From Candidatus Eisenbacteria bacterium (GTDB lineage Bacteria; Eisenbacteria; RBG-16-71-46; CAIMUX01; JAHJDP01): DNA of 47,772 nt. Location: assembly GCA_018831195.1 (NCBI GenBank), contig JAHJDP010000116.1:1-47772 (forward strand). Direction: 5' to 3'. Position 1 is the first letter of the stretch. Every line of letters begins with the position of its first letter. Under the pieces are notes generated by a model that saw only the letters and a program-made list of their open reading frames with translations, was not told the origin of the DNA and ran no database searches. Below are positions 25,201 to 33,527 of the stretch, piece after piece. The translations under genes and the position numbers were made by a program.

Positions 25201-25770
25201 GCGTTCGATGCCGCAGCCCGCGCCTCACTCGACCTCAAAGATGACGACCGGGAGATTGAGCCTGAACTTATGTTAAAGGCGTATGAAACCTTTGAAAAGG
25301 CGGGGATGTCTGATGTCGCAGCGGAGGTTGCATTGGAAATGGCTTGGGAGGAACTCCGGCTTGAGAACAATGCAGAGGCCCGAATCTGGATGGATCGTGC
25401 CGCCGATTTCCCACGCGACAAGGTCCCCCGGGTTGATATCTGGAAGGGTCTTGTCCTGGCGCGCTGGATGTCGACGACAGACCGATGGGATACTCAAGAA
25501 GGCCAAATGATTTGGAGTGATTTAAAGCGAATGATGACAGCAGCCAGAACATTGGGTTTCTATGAGCTCCTCTGGCGGCTGGAGTATGTCTCGGCGCACG
25601 CACGACTGACCCGGGGGGATCGTCCCACCGCCCTCAATGAACTGCGACAGGCCCAAAGAACTTTTAATCGAATCGTGGAGGGATTGAAGGTCCCCCAGAA
25701 CCGTCAGGGCTACCTGACCCGGCCCGATCAAAGAAGGTTTACGCAGTTGATCAAGACGCTGGGGCTCTAG
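22201..25770 (+). CDS. Serine/threonine protein kinase fused to a degenerate ATPase-like region and TPR array
   Basis: This 1189-residue protein begins with a Hanks-type kinase domain (about 10-270): glycine loop GSGAHADVF, Lys40, HLDLKPAN with Asp132 and Asn137, GYIAPE, and RADLFSLG. Two canonical motifs vary: HRD is HLD, and DFG is DAG (157-159), but the catalytic and metal-binding Asp and Lys residues remain, so activity is plausible. Residues ~300-600 resemble the STAND/AAA region of PknK-like kinases, but the expected P-loop is GLGRES rather than GxxGxGKS, so ATP binding there is doubtful. From about 620 the protein is helical with TPR-like repeats. It has its own promoter and operator. 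It may signal to the adjacent sigma-54 activator, by proximity only. Confidence 0.9.
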   Translation: MTESLLKVPRYSILRHVGSGAHADVFQARDRISEKMAALKLLRRDRFGTPEEDILQREYELLLDLQEPALPEVYAFRRNVDLRPVIIMEWIDGESLDQKSEPLPWNETTLNALYSLTSAVSALHRRGWSHLDLKPANIVISSQKREETGRTPLRILDAGLMASTGHSIEPRGTPGYIAPEILKREGWDERADLFSLGGIFYQLLTGRPAFAGPALDEVIDQTLRGAFTPLEICEPSLPPPLCQLVNGLLDPDPKKRPGNGADVINVLERLSVLEGLDPPTIVPNSWQRENALPWPPIPRPETQEIVDSLSSETKALLKILPVTVSSGLGRESFARNLADILSMAGFNASLLMGAQGHFASAKEADTALCAFFSPADLGGISEQRNRKQSLNGFLWNESPILVWDLGTTPPGWLNKWLNDLALELTSISAHSEKGRGTPSLVLLCSHIETPDIPLRTADIQSFSLAPLSPEALRSYTARHLSSEQDIEKIVKQSQGYPEILGGLLEAKRRHQTTITGLSDDKIESPLSILHGLLAARTRILSDSSRRALSMLEMAGIPLTLDLWEELCEGGNLDLRSISIELQNLGLIGCSLKGWETHYADLIDQGRYLIRSPRKEDHIRMASVLKKLQKTDQVEYWKPIIGHLLAGKAAETPRMGLAMAMRLYRMGREDEALHILRRIDADLDQRDLSRHLWTQRLHYRISWEVGPQGRQLETISNLSLKDPIVISLNSRGLSAEGRTQEAWNQLAEYSCDEYPAPLRAFVLCAKALVSYYVMSSRAFCDEALKALESFPPKGMDDLRALLLQRIVQSALWDGDETLATESLEQLKSFKSTSYKNHVIHTIKIATGYYNYHHNNLEEAWKAASQATESARRTGRVDRLTVALSNQANIAAQSGKWEEAVKANREYLAFARTLNHIGKQINALRNLSLNRQIQALYDLAIEMGAEAVDLARKTSDRERKVAVLPVLASALVLVGRRSEAHAAATEALTLLKETDYDFDRAIAFDAAARASLDLKDDDREIEPELMLKAYETFEKAGMSDVAAEVALEMAWEELRLENNAEARIWMDRAADFPRDKVPRVDIWKGLVLARWMSTTDRWDTQEGQMIWSDLKRMMTAARTLGFYELLWRLEYVSAHARLTRGDRPTALNELRQAQRTFNRIVEGLKVPQNRQGYLTRPDQRRFTQLIKTLGL

Positions 25771-25954
25771 GGCGAAAGGAAAATCAATCCGCCCATCGCC
25801 ATATCCGCCTATTTCGCCGTTAGTTATAATTCCCAACTCCCGATCAAGACCTCTGCTTCCGCGGTCGATCACTATAGAGAGATGTGCCTTATTGTGGGGG
25901 ACATGGCTCGGTTTGCGGCAGAGTGGTCGAAAGCTTGGGAGATTAGGAAGCGTC

Positions 25955-27016
25955 GTGGCACGAATTGATTCCATCTTCAAACTTGTCAATGAACAAGGTG
26001 CCTCCGATCTTCATGTCGGTGCGGGGAGCCAGCCCCGTCTGCGCGTCTATGGCGAAATTCATCCCATTGACAGTCCTCCCATGGATGACAACCAAGTTCG
26101 TGAGTTGGTTTATGAAATCCTAACTTCCGAACAAACAAAATTATTCGAGAAGGATCATGACCTCGATTTTGCCTATGAAGTTCCAGGACTTCTCCGCGTG
26201 CGCGCCAATATCTTCGAGGATATTCGTGGAATGAACGGCGCTTTCCGGATTCTCCCGAATCGCGTTTTTACAATGGATGAACTCGAACTACCTCGCCAGC
26301 TCTCATACCTGTTAAAATTCCAAAGGGGTCTCATTGTTGTCACGGGTCCACCGGGAACAGGCAAATCAACAACGCAGGCGGCCTTACTTGATCATATAAA
26401 TCGTACACAGCGCCGCCATATCATCACCATCGAAGATCCCGTGGAGTATGTGCATACCAGCAATCTGTCTTTGGTGCATCAGCGGGAAGTAGGCCGCCAT
26501 ACGAGCACTTTCTCTTCAGCCCTTCGTGCGGCGCTGAGAGAAGATCCGAATATCATACTTGTTGGCGAGATGAGGGATCCAGAGACCGTTGCGCTCGCCA
26601 TTACAGCCGCAGAAACGGGGCAATTGGTCCTTGGGACGCTGCACACGTCGAGTGCGCCTCAAACCGTCGACCGCATTCTGGACACTTTCCCGGCTAATCG
26701 CCAGGATCAGGTGCGGGCCATGCTGGCGGAGAGCCTGCGCGGCGTCATTGCACAAAAACTTCTGCCGCGTTCCGACAAGGATGGGATGGTCGCTGCTGTT
26801 GAGGTCCTCATCGGCAATCGCGCTGTTTCAAATCTCATTCGCGAGAAGAAGACGCACCAACTTGAGGGAACATTGCAAGCCGGCCGCAAAAGCGGAATGC
26901 AGACTATGCTCATGGCTGTCGAGGAACTCCTGCAGGCGAAGAAGATTTCACCGGAGACAGCCGCCCTGAATGGCGTCATGAATACGATTACCCGCTCACA
27001 AAGGCCCGCCGCATGA
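25955..27016 (+). CDS. pilT: PilT-type twitching ATPase
   Basis: The GTG at 25955 follows AGGAAG and starts directly at the conserved N-terminal domain (ASDLHVGAGSQPRLRVYGEI), giving 353 residues; an upstream TTG at 25892 would add 21 unrelated residues. The core has Walker A GPPGTGKST (131-139, Lys137), the Asp box IEDPVEY, Walker B ILVGEMRDPET, and the His box LGTLHTSSA. PilT hexamers power type IV pilus retraction. The usual AIRNLIRE C-terminal motif is kept as VSNLIREKKTHQL. No other pilus genes are in the window. It overlaps the next gene by 4 nt. Confidence 0.95.
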   Translation: MARIDSIFKLVNEQGASDLHVGAGSQPRLRVYGEIHPIDSPPMDDNQVRELVYEILTSEQTKLFEKDHDLDFAYEVPGLLRVRANIFEDIRGMNGAFRILPNRVFTMDELELPRQLSYLLKFQRGLIVVTGPPGTGKSTTQAALLDHINRTQRRHIITIEDPVEYVHTSNLSLVHQREVGRHTSTFSSALRAALREDPNIILVGEMRDPETVALAITAAETGQLVLGTLHTSSAPQTVDRILDTFPANRQDQVRAMLAESLRGVIAQKLLPRSDKDGMVAAVEVLIGNRAVSNLIREKKTHQLEGTLQAGRKSGMQTMLMAVEELLQAKKISPETAALNGVMNTITRSQRPAA

Positions 27017-28242
27017 AAGAGACTCGGGACGGAACAGACGCCTTGGCGCCCGATCTGCAAGGACGGTTGGACACCATCAGTCTTTTTGATGTTTGCCAAT
27101 TCCTCATGATCAACAGGCGAACTGGGGCTCTGGCGACGAAATCTCGTGGAGAACGATATAAAATCACATTTCTGGAAGGCCAGATCCAGGAAGCCGTCGG
27201 CCCATCACTCAAACAAGGTCTTGAGGCGTTGCATAGCGTCTTAGCCCTCCGAATCGGGGAGTTCAGCTTTCAAACGTGTCCTGTTCCTCCTGTCGATACC
27301 TTTCAGGAATCGACCGATTCGCTGCTCTTGGATGCTATCCGGCTTATGGATGAGAGAGGGGAGGGGCAAGAGTCCGGTCCAACGGAACTGGAAGATCGGC
27401 AGAAAAGGGCTGAAGAGCTGGCCCATCTCCTGGGAAGGCACGATGCCGGTCAGAGTTTGCAGGAACGGACGGAGCCCCTTGAAGAATGGATTAAAATTCT
27501 GCATCAATGGGGCGCTCGGCTTCATGTCGATCCACGGGGAGAAGTTTGGCTGGAATCACCGGTGTCTAATACCCACAAATACAACCACGATTTGGAATTC
27601 CGTGAAAAGATGCTGGAGCGCCTCCTCGGCCCACGGAAGGATCGCTTGCTGGAAGGGCTGGCCGGTTTGGTAGAAACCGAATTGGGCGATCTCTGGTGGA
27701 ATCGATCAGGCAAGGGTTCCGCGCTGCTATCACTGGGATTTGTACAACAATCATATCCTCCACTGGCTGAACTGGGCCTTTCCTTTTCGGATCTCGAAAA
27801 TCCTGATTCAGACCTCATCTGTATCAAATCCTCCACGAGACTCGGGACGTCCCGGATCGTGGGATCCCTTTTCCAGGATGCCGAAGCCTTTGGGACTCAC
27901 GCCGGAGCCCTCCTCTCGCCTTGGGCCACGGCCAGACCCGAGTCGAGAAAGGGTCCGACACTCTGGGTTCCGGGGGCGGACACGAACAGCCTTGATGCGA
28001 TGTTGAAACAAGGAGCAGCCTTTGATGACCCGGTCTTGGCGATTGAGCCGCCATTAAGTCCCTCCATCGAACGCTTAAAACAACTTACCACCTCGGGTTG
28101 GAGGATCCTGCTCGGCCGGGCGGAATCCTGCGGATCAAATAATTATGATGACTTGGGATCCACCGTGACTCATTGGGTTTTTAAATCTCTGGCATCGCAA
28201 CCACTCCAATATAACTTGGTGACACCTTCGCAGGCGGCCTGA
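27013..28242 (+). CDS. DUF4388 protein with C-terminal domain resembling an inactive PilT ATPase
   Basis: Residues 10-110 match DUF4388 (PatA-like): LQGRLDTISLFDVCQFLMINRRTGAL and ITFLEGQIQEA. The remaining ~270 residues (from ~150) follow the order of the neighbouring PilT: an LHVDPRGEVWLESP segment like its SDLHVG...PRLRVYGE, a DLICIKSSTRLGTSRIVGSL segment (from 267) where PilT has its P-loop, and DDPVLAIEPPLSPSIERL...GWRILLG where PilT has DPNIILVGEMRDPET...GQLVLG. The P-loop lysine, Walker B acid and His box are missing, so it should not hydrolyse ATP. The ATGA overlap implies co-translation, so a regulatory partner of PilT is likely. Confidence 0.75.
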   Translation: MKETRDGTDALAPDLQGRLDTISLFDVCQFLMINRRTGALATKSRGERYKITFLEGQIQEAVGPSLKQGLEALHSVLALRIGEFSFQTCPVPPVDTFQESTDSLLLDAIRLMDERGEGQESGPTELEDRQKRAEELAHLLGRHDAGQSLQERTEPLEEWIKILHQWGARLHVDPRGEVWLESPVSNTHKYNHDLEFREKMLERLLGPRKDRLLEGLAGLVETELGDLWWNRSGKGSALLSLGFVQQSYPPLAELGLSFSDLENPDSDLICIKSSTRLGTSRIVGSLFQDAEAFGTHAGALLSPWATARPESRKGPTLWVPGADTNSLDAMLKQGAAFDDPVLAIEPPLSPSIERLKQLTTSGWRILLGRAESCGSNNYDDLGSTVTHWVFKSLASQPLQYNLVTPSQAA

Positions 28243-28358
28243 CGGGGCTTGGGGCCACCCACTCCTCAGACTCATCACGAGGCTTGCCGCGCTGCGTCCC
28301 TTGATTCATCATCTAATATCCTATTGATTTTGATTCTGAGCTCGGCCAAGAGGAAGCC

Positions 28359-29309
28359 ATGATGAGATCAGCGATCCTGCATGCCGATACTATTCATCGA
28401 TCGGTCGACGGGGGCTGGAATATCCTCGAGACAACGCCACAAGCTCATATCGACCGGCCGCGGTTGCTCTCCTCAGGCGTACAATGCGTAGGCTTGAGTC
28501 TCTGGACCGATCCCGTGGATCCCGCCCCGGAGCGCTGCCGCAGACTTATCCGCCAAACCGAAAAACTTCTTCAAGAGGCTCCCGAACAGTTCTGCTGTCT
28601 AACCGATAAAAGCCGACTTGAAAATCTGGGGGATAAAGTAGGGCTGCTCGTCGTCATCGAAGGAGCTCATGCCATCGCCGATTCTCTCGAGGTCATGGCG
28701 GAATTCGTCCAGTTCGGCGTCCGTTCATTGACTTTGACGTGGAATAATGCCAATTCCCTTGCCGATACATGCAGTGAAATCCGAACGCCATCAGGATTAA
28801 CGGCCCTCGGCCGGGAGTTTGTCACCGCTCTAGAGGAGTGGGGGTGTATTATCGATCTCGCCCATGCCTCTCAAGAGACATTCTGGCAGACATTGTCAAT
28901 GGCGCCGGACCGGGTTTGGGTGAGTCATACCGCTTGTACCTCTTTGGCTGATCATCCCCGGAATTTGACGGATGAACAAATAGCGGCCATCGCGCAGGCC
29001 GACGGTGTCATCGGTGTCATCTTCTGCCCGGAGTTTTTGGACCCAACCGCCCCGGATTCAGTGACCCTCGATACCGTCGCGGATCATCTCGAACATATGA
29101 TCAAAATCGGTGGAAGAGGATGTGCGGCGATTGGAACTGATTTCGACGGTATTACCCATCTCCCCAAAGGGATGAAAGGGGTTGAAGATCTTCCTCTCCT
29201 GATCCAGCGACTCAGAGACCGCGGTTGGCAAGAGGCGGATATTGAAGCGGTCGGCTGGGAAAATGCTTATCGAGTCATTCATCGGGCCCTGCCCGTCTCC
29301 TCAGATTGA
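28359..29309 (+). CDS. Membrane dipeptidase family (M19) amidohydrolase
   Basis: The 316-residue protein carries the M19 metal-site pattern: HAD at residues 8-10, VVIEGAHA with the bridging Glu, DLAHAS, SHTAC (usually SHSNA), HPRNLTDEQI, and GTDFDG. The family cleaves dipeptides, including those with D-residues, and some members act on beta-lactams. It has no signal peptide, so a cytoplasmic role such as recycling of peptidoglycan or dietary dipeptides is likely. A GAGGAAG site stands just before two consecutive ATGs (28359, 28362); either may be used. The next gene starts 12 nt after the stop. Confidence 0.92.
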   Translation: MMRSAILHADTIHRSVDGGWNILETTPQAHIDRPRLLSSGVQCVGLSLWTDPVDPAPERCRRLIRQTEKLLQEAPEQFCCLTDKSRLENLGDKVGLLVVIEGAHAIADSLEVMAEFVQFGVRSLTLTWNNANSLADTCSEIRTPSGLTALGREFVTALEEWGCIIDLAHASQETFWQTLSMAPDRVWVSHTACTSLADHPRNLTDEQIAAIAQADGVIGVIFCPEFLDPTAPDSVTLDTVADHLEHMIKIGGRGCAAIGTDFDGITHLPKGMKGVEDLPLLIQRLRDRGWQEADIEAVGWENAYRVIHRALPVSSD

Positions 29310-29321
29310 GGTCTGAAAGAA

Positions 29322-30839
29322 ATGAAGATGCAGAGAAAAAGAAAGAGGTCGCACCGCAAGAATCCTGTCGGCCGGTGGCTGCAACATCAGGTTGATGTCG
29401 AACCGATCGACCGGATTTACGTCAACCGCTCACTCAGAATGGATTCCATCGCCGCTGTCGGTTTTGATATGGATCACACCCTGGCTATTTACAAATCCAA
29501 ACCTTTCGAGACGCTAGCCTTTGAGAAGGCACAACAGAAGTTGATGGTGAAATGGGGTTATCCAAAATCCGTCGAAGATCTGAAATACGACAAGGATTTC
29601 GTAATCCGAGGACTCGTGGTTGACAAGCGCTTGGGAAACATCCTTAAAATGGACAAGCACCGCTATGTCTCAATCGCATCTCATGGAACAAGGCCGCTAT
29701 CCGATGAAGTGAGAAAGCAGATCTACTCAAATCGGCGTATTCGCCTATCCAGTGGAAATTACTCTGTTATCGACACGCTCTTCTCACTCCCCGAAATCAG
29801 TCTCTACGCGCAGATGGTCGACCTGATCGATAAGATAGCAGAGGGAGAAAAGGGACAGAGAGGCCGTAAGGAATATCGAAGATTGTACGAGCATGTCCGG
29901 GATTGCGTCGATGAGGCGCATGCCGATGACTCAATTAAAAAGGTCATTATAAAAAATCCGCTGCAATACACCGACATTGACCCAGATCTTCCTCAAACGC
30001 TCCAACAGATTCGGGCTCACAGAAAGCGTTTGTTTCTTCTGACGAATTCCGAACCGATCTATACCGACGTTATCATGTCAAAGCTGCTCTCCAACAAACT
30101 CCGCCGGTTGCCGCATTGGACCGATTATTTTGACGCCGTCGTTTTGCAGGCGGGGAAACCTGATTTCTTCACGCACCGGCTCGCCTTCCAGCCGGTCAAC
30201 GATATCAAGAACCGGGTCCCCATAAAGAACCGGAGAAGAATCTTCATTGGCGGATCGGTTCAGGAGTTGCAAAAATTCCTCAAAGTCCGGGGCGATCAAG
30301 TTCTCTATTTCGGCGACCACACTTATGGAGACATTCTCAGTTCCAAACACTCCAGCGGATGGAGGACCGCCATGATCATCCAGGACCTTGAGGAGGGGCT
30401 GGCAAAGGTAGAGCAAACGACTTCCATGCGGAAAAAACTCCTTTCACTGGAACGAAGGAAAGACCGGCTTGTCGGATGGAGGGATTTCCTGGAGCGCTCA
30501 AAGGAGGGTCAGCTGGGACGGAAGCTGGCTGAAGCCATTTTATCCCGGCTTAATATCTCCACCCAAGAAAAACGGGGCGGCCTCGAATACCACCTTGGCG
30601 TCCTCCAAAAGGAGATACTTTCTTTGGAAGAGCAAATCGAAGGTCTGGAATCCGATCTTCACATGGCTTTCAATCCTCATTGGGGCCCGATATTCAAGGC
30701 GGGCCGCGAAAACTCGCATTTTGGAGCGCAAGTTCACAGCTTCGCTTGCATTTATACAAGCCGGGTGAGTAATTTTCTCAACTATCCGGTAAATAAGTAC
30801 TTTGAGGCGCCGCATGAGTATTTGCCTCATGAGCAGTAG
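29322..30839 (+). CDS. HAD-superfamily IMP/GMP-type 5'-nucleotidase
   Basis: The 505-residue protein is a bacterial member of the cytosolic purine 5'-nucleotidase (NT5C2-like) HAD family. Motif I is FDMDHTLAIY (nucleophile Asp49, Asp51), followed by FETLAFEKA, motif II LLTNSEP, and the late motif VLYFGDHTYGDIL. The C-terminus keeps the family ending (SFACIYTSRVSNFLNYP...YEAPHEYLPHE type). It dephosphorylates nucleoside monophosphates. The first 35 residues are very basic (MKMQRKRKRSHRKN), which could bind nucleic acid or membrane. It probably shares a transcript with the dipeptidase and hisS. Confidence 0.92.
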   Translation: MKMQRKRKRSHRKNPVGRWLQHQVDVEPIDRIYVNRSLRMDSIAAVGFDMDHTLAIYKSKPFETLAFEKAQQKLMVKWGYPKSVEDLKYDKDFVIRGLVVDKRLGNILKMDKHRYVSIASHGTRPLSDEVRKQIYSNRRIRLSSGNYSVIDTLFSLPEISLYAQMVDLIDKIAEGEKGQRGRKEYRRLYEHVRDCVDEAHADDSIKKVIIKNPLQYTDIDPDLPQTLQQIRAHRKRLFLLTNSEPIYTDVIMSKLLSNKLRRLPHWTDYFDAVVLQAGKPDFFTHRLAFQPVNDIKNRVPIKNRRRIFIGGSVQELQKFLKVRGDQVLYFGDHTYGDILSSKHSSGWRTAMIIQDLEEGLAKVEQTTSMRKKLLSLERRKDRLVGWRDFLERSKEGQLGRKLAEAILSRLNISTQEKRGGLEYHLGVLQKEILSLEEQIEGLESDLHMAFNPHWGPIFKAGRENSHFGAQVHSFACIYTSRVSNFLNYPVNKYFEAPHEYLPHEQ

Positions 30840-30866
30840 ATTGAGCTGGGATTAAGGAGGATTGGG

Positions 30867-32192
30867 ATGCCGCCCATTACCCCGAAAACCTTCCGGGGCA
30901 CTCGTGATTTCCTTCCTGAGGTAATGGTGGCCCGAAGCGATCTGATCGATCGGATCCGGGGAACGTTCGAGCTCTATGGATTCTCGCCACTGGAAACGCC
31001 GGCCATCGAATATATGGAGACCCTCGCGGGGAAATATGGCGATGAGGGGGAGAAACTCCTCTATAAGCTGGCTTATAAGGGGGGAGACGTCCTCGCCCTG
31101 CGATATGATCTCACGATTCCCCTGGCGCGCGTGGCGGCGCAAAATCCCAATCTGCCCAAGCCTTTCAAGCGTTACCAGATTCAACCGGTCTGGCGTGCCG
31201 ACCGGCCTCAAATCAAGCAGGGCCGTTTTCGCGAATTCTACCAGTGTGATGTCGATATCGTCGGCAGTGACAGCCTGGCCGCTGATGCGGAAATCCTTGC
31301 CATGACGGTTGAGACGCTCACTCGGCTCGATATCGGCCCCTTTACCGTGCGTATTAATCACAGAGAGCTTCTGGCAGCGATCATCCGGGCTGCCGGGATA
31401 CCCGATGACGCCCTTATGACGGCTTCTCGATGTCTGGATAAATGGGATAAAATCGGCGCCGGCGGCGTTCGAGCAGAGATGGAAAACGAGGGATTTGATG
31501 CCGCGGTGATCCAGCGACTGCTGGCCTCCGTTGATGAAGATCCGAAGGAATCTTCGCTGGCTCGTATGGGTAAGCTCGAGTCGACTGTCAGAAAATTCGG
31601 CGGGTCGGAAGGGCTGGAGAAAATGAAAGAGATTTTCCAGCTGCTGGAAGCGCTGGGTGTGGACGAAAAGAGAATCGCCTTTTGGCCTTCATTAGCGCGC
31701 GGGCTCGATTATTATACAGGACCCATATTTGAAACCTTCCATGACGATCTGCCGCACATGGGGAGCCTTACCGGCGGCGGCCGCTATGACAATTTGATTG
31801 GAATATTCCTTGGCGAACAGATCCCGGCGACGGGCACGACCATTGGGATCGACAGGATTCTCGCCGCGCTTCAACAAACGAACCGGCTCCAGATGGCCCC
31901 CTCCAAGACACAGGTCTTTGTCGCTGTTTTTGATGAGGACTCAATGCGGAGCGCCTGCAGGCTTGCCGGTCTCGTTCGGCGCCAGGGCTTCCGAACTGAG
32001 ATTGCCTATGGAGCGCAGAAGTTAAAAAGGCAATTTGCCAGGGCCGACCGCCAGGGAATTCCTGTCGTCCTTATACAAGGTCCGGATGAGCAAAAAGAGA
32101 AGGTTGTTTCGGTGAAGCGGCTCGAATCCGGCGATCAGGTTAAAATCGCAGAAATCGATTTAGTGAAATATCTCAAAGAGATCCTGGAATAA
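30867..32192 (+). CDS. hisS: Histidyl-tRNA synthetase
   Basis: The 441-residue class II synthetase has RGTRDFLPE at its start, motif 2 PVWRADRPQIKQGRFREFYQCDVD, the histidine motif LARGLDYYTGPIFE, motif 3 TGTTIGIDRILAAL, and a C-terminal anticodon-binding domain. GGAGG precedes the ATG. Length and motifs are complete. Its last 33 bases overlap the 3' end of a convergent glycosyltransferase gene, an uncommon arrangement that constrains both reading frames. Confidence 0.96.
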   Translation: MPPITPKTFRGTRDFLPEVMVARSDLIDRIRGTFELYGFSPLETPAIEYMETLAGKYGDEGEKLLYKLAYKGGDVLALRYDLTIPLARVAAQNPNLPKPFKRYQIQPVWRADRPQIKQGRFREFYQCDVDIVGSDSLAADAEILAMTVETLTRLDIGPFTVRINHRELLAAIIRAAGIPDDALMTASRCLDKWDKIGAGGVRAEMENEGFDAAVIQRLLASVDEDPKESSLARMGKLESTVRKFGGSEGLEKMKEIFQLLEALGVDEKRIAFWPSLARGLDYYTGPIFETFHDDLPHMGSLTGGGRYDNLIGIFLGEQIPATGTTIGIDRILAALQQTNRLQMAPSKTQVFVAVFDEDSMRSACRLAGLVRRQGFRTEIAYGAQKLKRQFARADRQGIPVVLIQGPDEQKEKVVSVKRLESGDQVKIAEIDLVKYLKEILE

Positions 32193-33317
32193 AGGCTGAT
32201 AGAGTTCTTCAGCACGTGCGACCTGCTGAATCACATTGAACTCCCGCTCGATATGCCGGCGTCCCGCCTGTCCGAGAGCAGCCCAGGATTCCTGATCCGC
32301 CAACAATCGCTGGAGGCAAACCGTCAATCCATCGACATCTTTTTCATCAAACAGATAACCGGTGACACCATCTTTAACAATTTCTGGGATATCGCAGTGG
32401 GTCGACGCTACCGCAGGCAAGCCGGAAGCCTGCGCCTCGATTAAAGCCACCGGCGCGCCGCCCTCCGTATCCCCATCCGATGCGGTGACACTTGGGGAGA
32501 GGAAAAGGTCGGCCTCGGCGAGAGCCTGCAAATGTTCCGTATAGGAGAGATAACCCTCAAAAGAGACCCGCTCTTCAAGACCAAGGCTGCGGGACTGCTC
32601 GGTTAACTGCTCGCGCAACGGGCCGTCGCCTAGAATCCGTAGCACCCAGGGTGTCGTCTCAAGACATCGCCCGAGGGCGCTTAGGGCATAGGTCACACCT
32701 TTCTTCTCTCTCAAGCTGCAACTGATGAGGATGCGGACCGGACCCTCATGAGGTTTCCGTTCATGGAAGGGGATTCTGTCCAGATCAACACCAAGATGAA
32801 CGACGCGGATTTTATCCGCCGGACACCCGAGCGACAGGAGGCTTTTCCCGAGCATGGGACCTTCAACAAGGTAAAGAGAGGCGATCTTGAAGAGCCGCCG
32901 ATAGAGCCAGCGCCAGTAGGGGCTGCGGGGCAGAGCTGAGACATCGCGGCCGTAGAATGAAGCGACGAGGGGAAGGCCGGCGGCTTGGGCCACCGGTGCG
33001 ATACGAGCCGCCTCCCATCCGGTATGGGCATGGAGCAGACGGATCTTCTCGTTCTGGATCAATTCCAGATAAGGCCGGCTCGAGTATGATCCCATCCAGC
33101 GCTGGAAGCGCCCCAGCATCCTCTCAGCAGAGGAGATTCTATCTGTTACCCTATGGACAGGCTTGAAGGGAAAAGCCTCGGGGTGCTCGAGGCTCTGTGT
33201 CAACACGACGGGCCGGGTCGTTTGAGCGTGCCGGAGCTGTCCATGGACCCAACTCCCAGTGGGGAAAAGATATGGGGAGACGCAATGGCCAATCGTGGGT
33301 TTCCGATGTGCTGTCAC
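32160..33317 (-). CDS. Family 4 glycosyltransferase
   Basis: The GT4 architecture is clear: LHAHTGWEAARIAPVAQAAGLPLVASFYGRDVS in the acceptor half; then VHLGVDLDRIPF, RILISCSLREKKGVTYALSAL, ILGDGPLREQL, VSFEGYL, and PVALIEAQASGLPAVASTHCDIPEIV in the donor half. It resembles colanic-acid-type glycosyltransferases. I prefer the GTG at 33317, which has GGAG 8 nt upstream and enters the fold at once (KPTIGHCVSPYLF). The ATG at 33374 would add 19 unconserved residues. It faces and overlaps hisS. Confidence 0.88.
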   Translation of the reverse strand: MTAHRKPTIGHCVSPYLFPTGSWVHGQLRHAQTTRPVVLTQSLEHPEAFPFKPVHRVTDRISSAERMLGRFQRWMGSYSSRPYLELIQNEKIRLLHAHTGWEAARIAPVAQAAGLPLVASFYGRDVSALPRSPYWRWLYRRLFKIASLYLVEGPMLGKSLLSLGCPADKIRVVHLGVDLDRIPFHERKPHEGPVRILISCSLREKKGVTYALSALGRCLETTPWVLRILGDGPLREQLTEQSRSLGLEERVSFEGYLSYTEHLQALAEADLFLSPSVTASDGDTEGGAPVALIEAQASGLPAVASTHCDIPEIVKDGVTGYLFDEKDVDGLTVCLQRLLADQESWAALGQAGRRHIEREFNVIQQVARAEELYQPLFQDLFEIFH

Positions 33318-33527
33318 GCAACACTCTCCATAAGTTTGCGACCGATTAGCACAGAATGACGGTGCCGAACCCATAGGTCCAGGGCTATGATGGGTCTACA
33401 TAAGAGATTCAATCGCCCCTTCGTTGACATAGGGCGTGGTGAATGATAGTTTTCCGGCGGTGCCCAGAAGGCACAGCCCATCCGCGGGCAATGGCCGGGG
33501 AGGTCCGGACGGGAGGTGGAGAACGGC

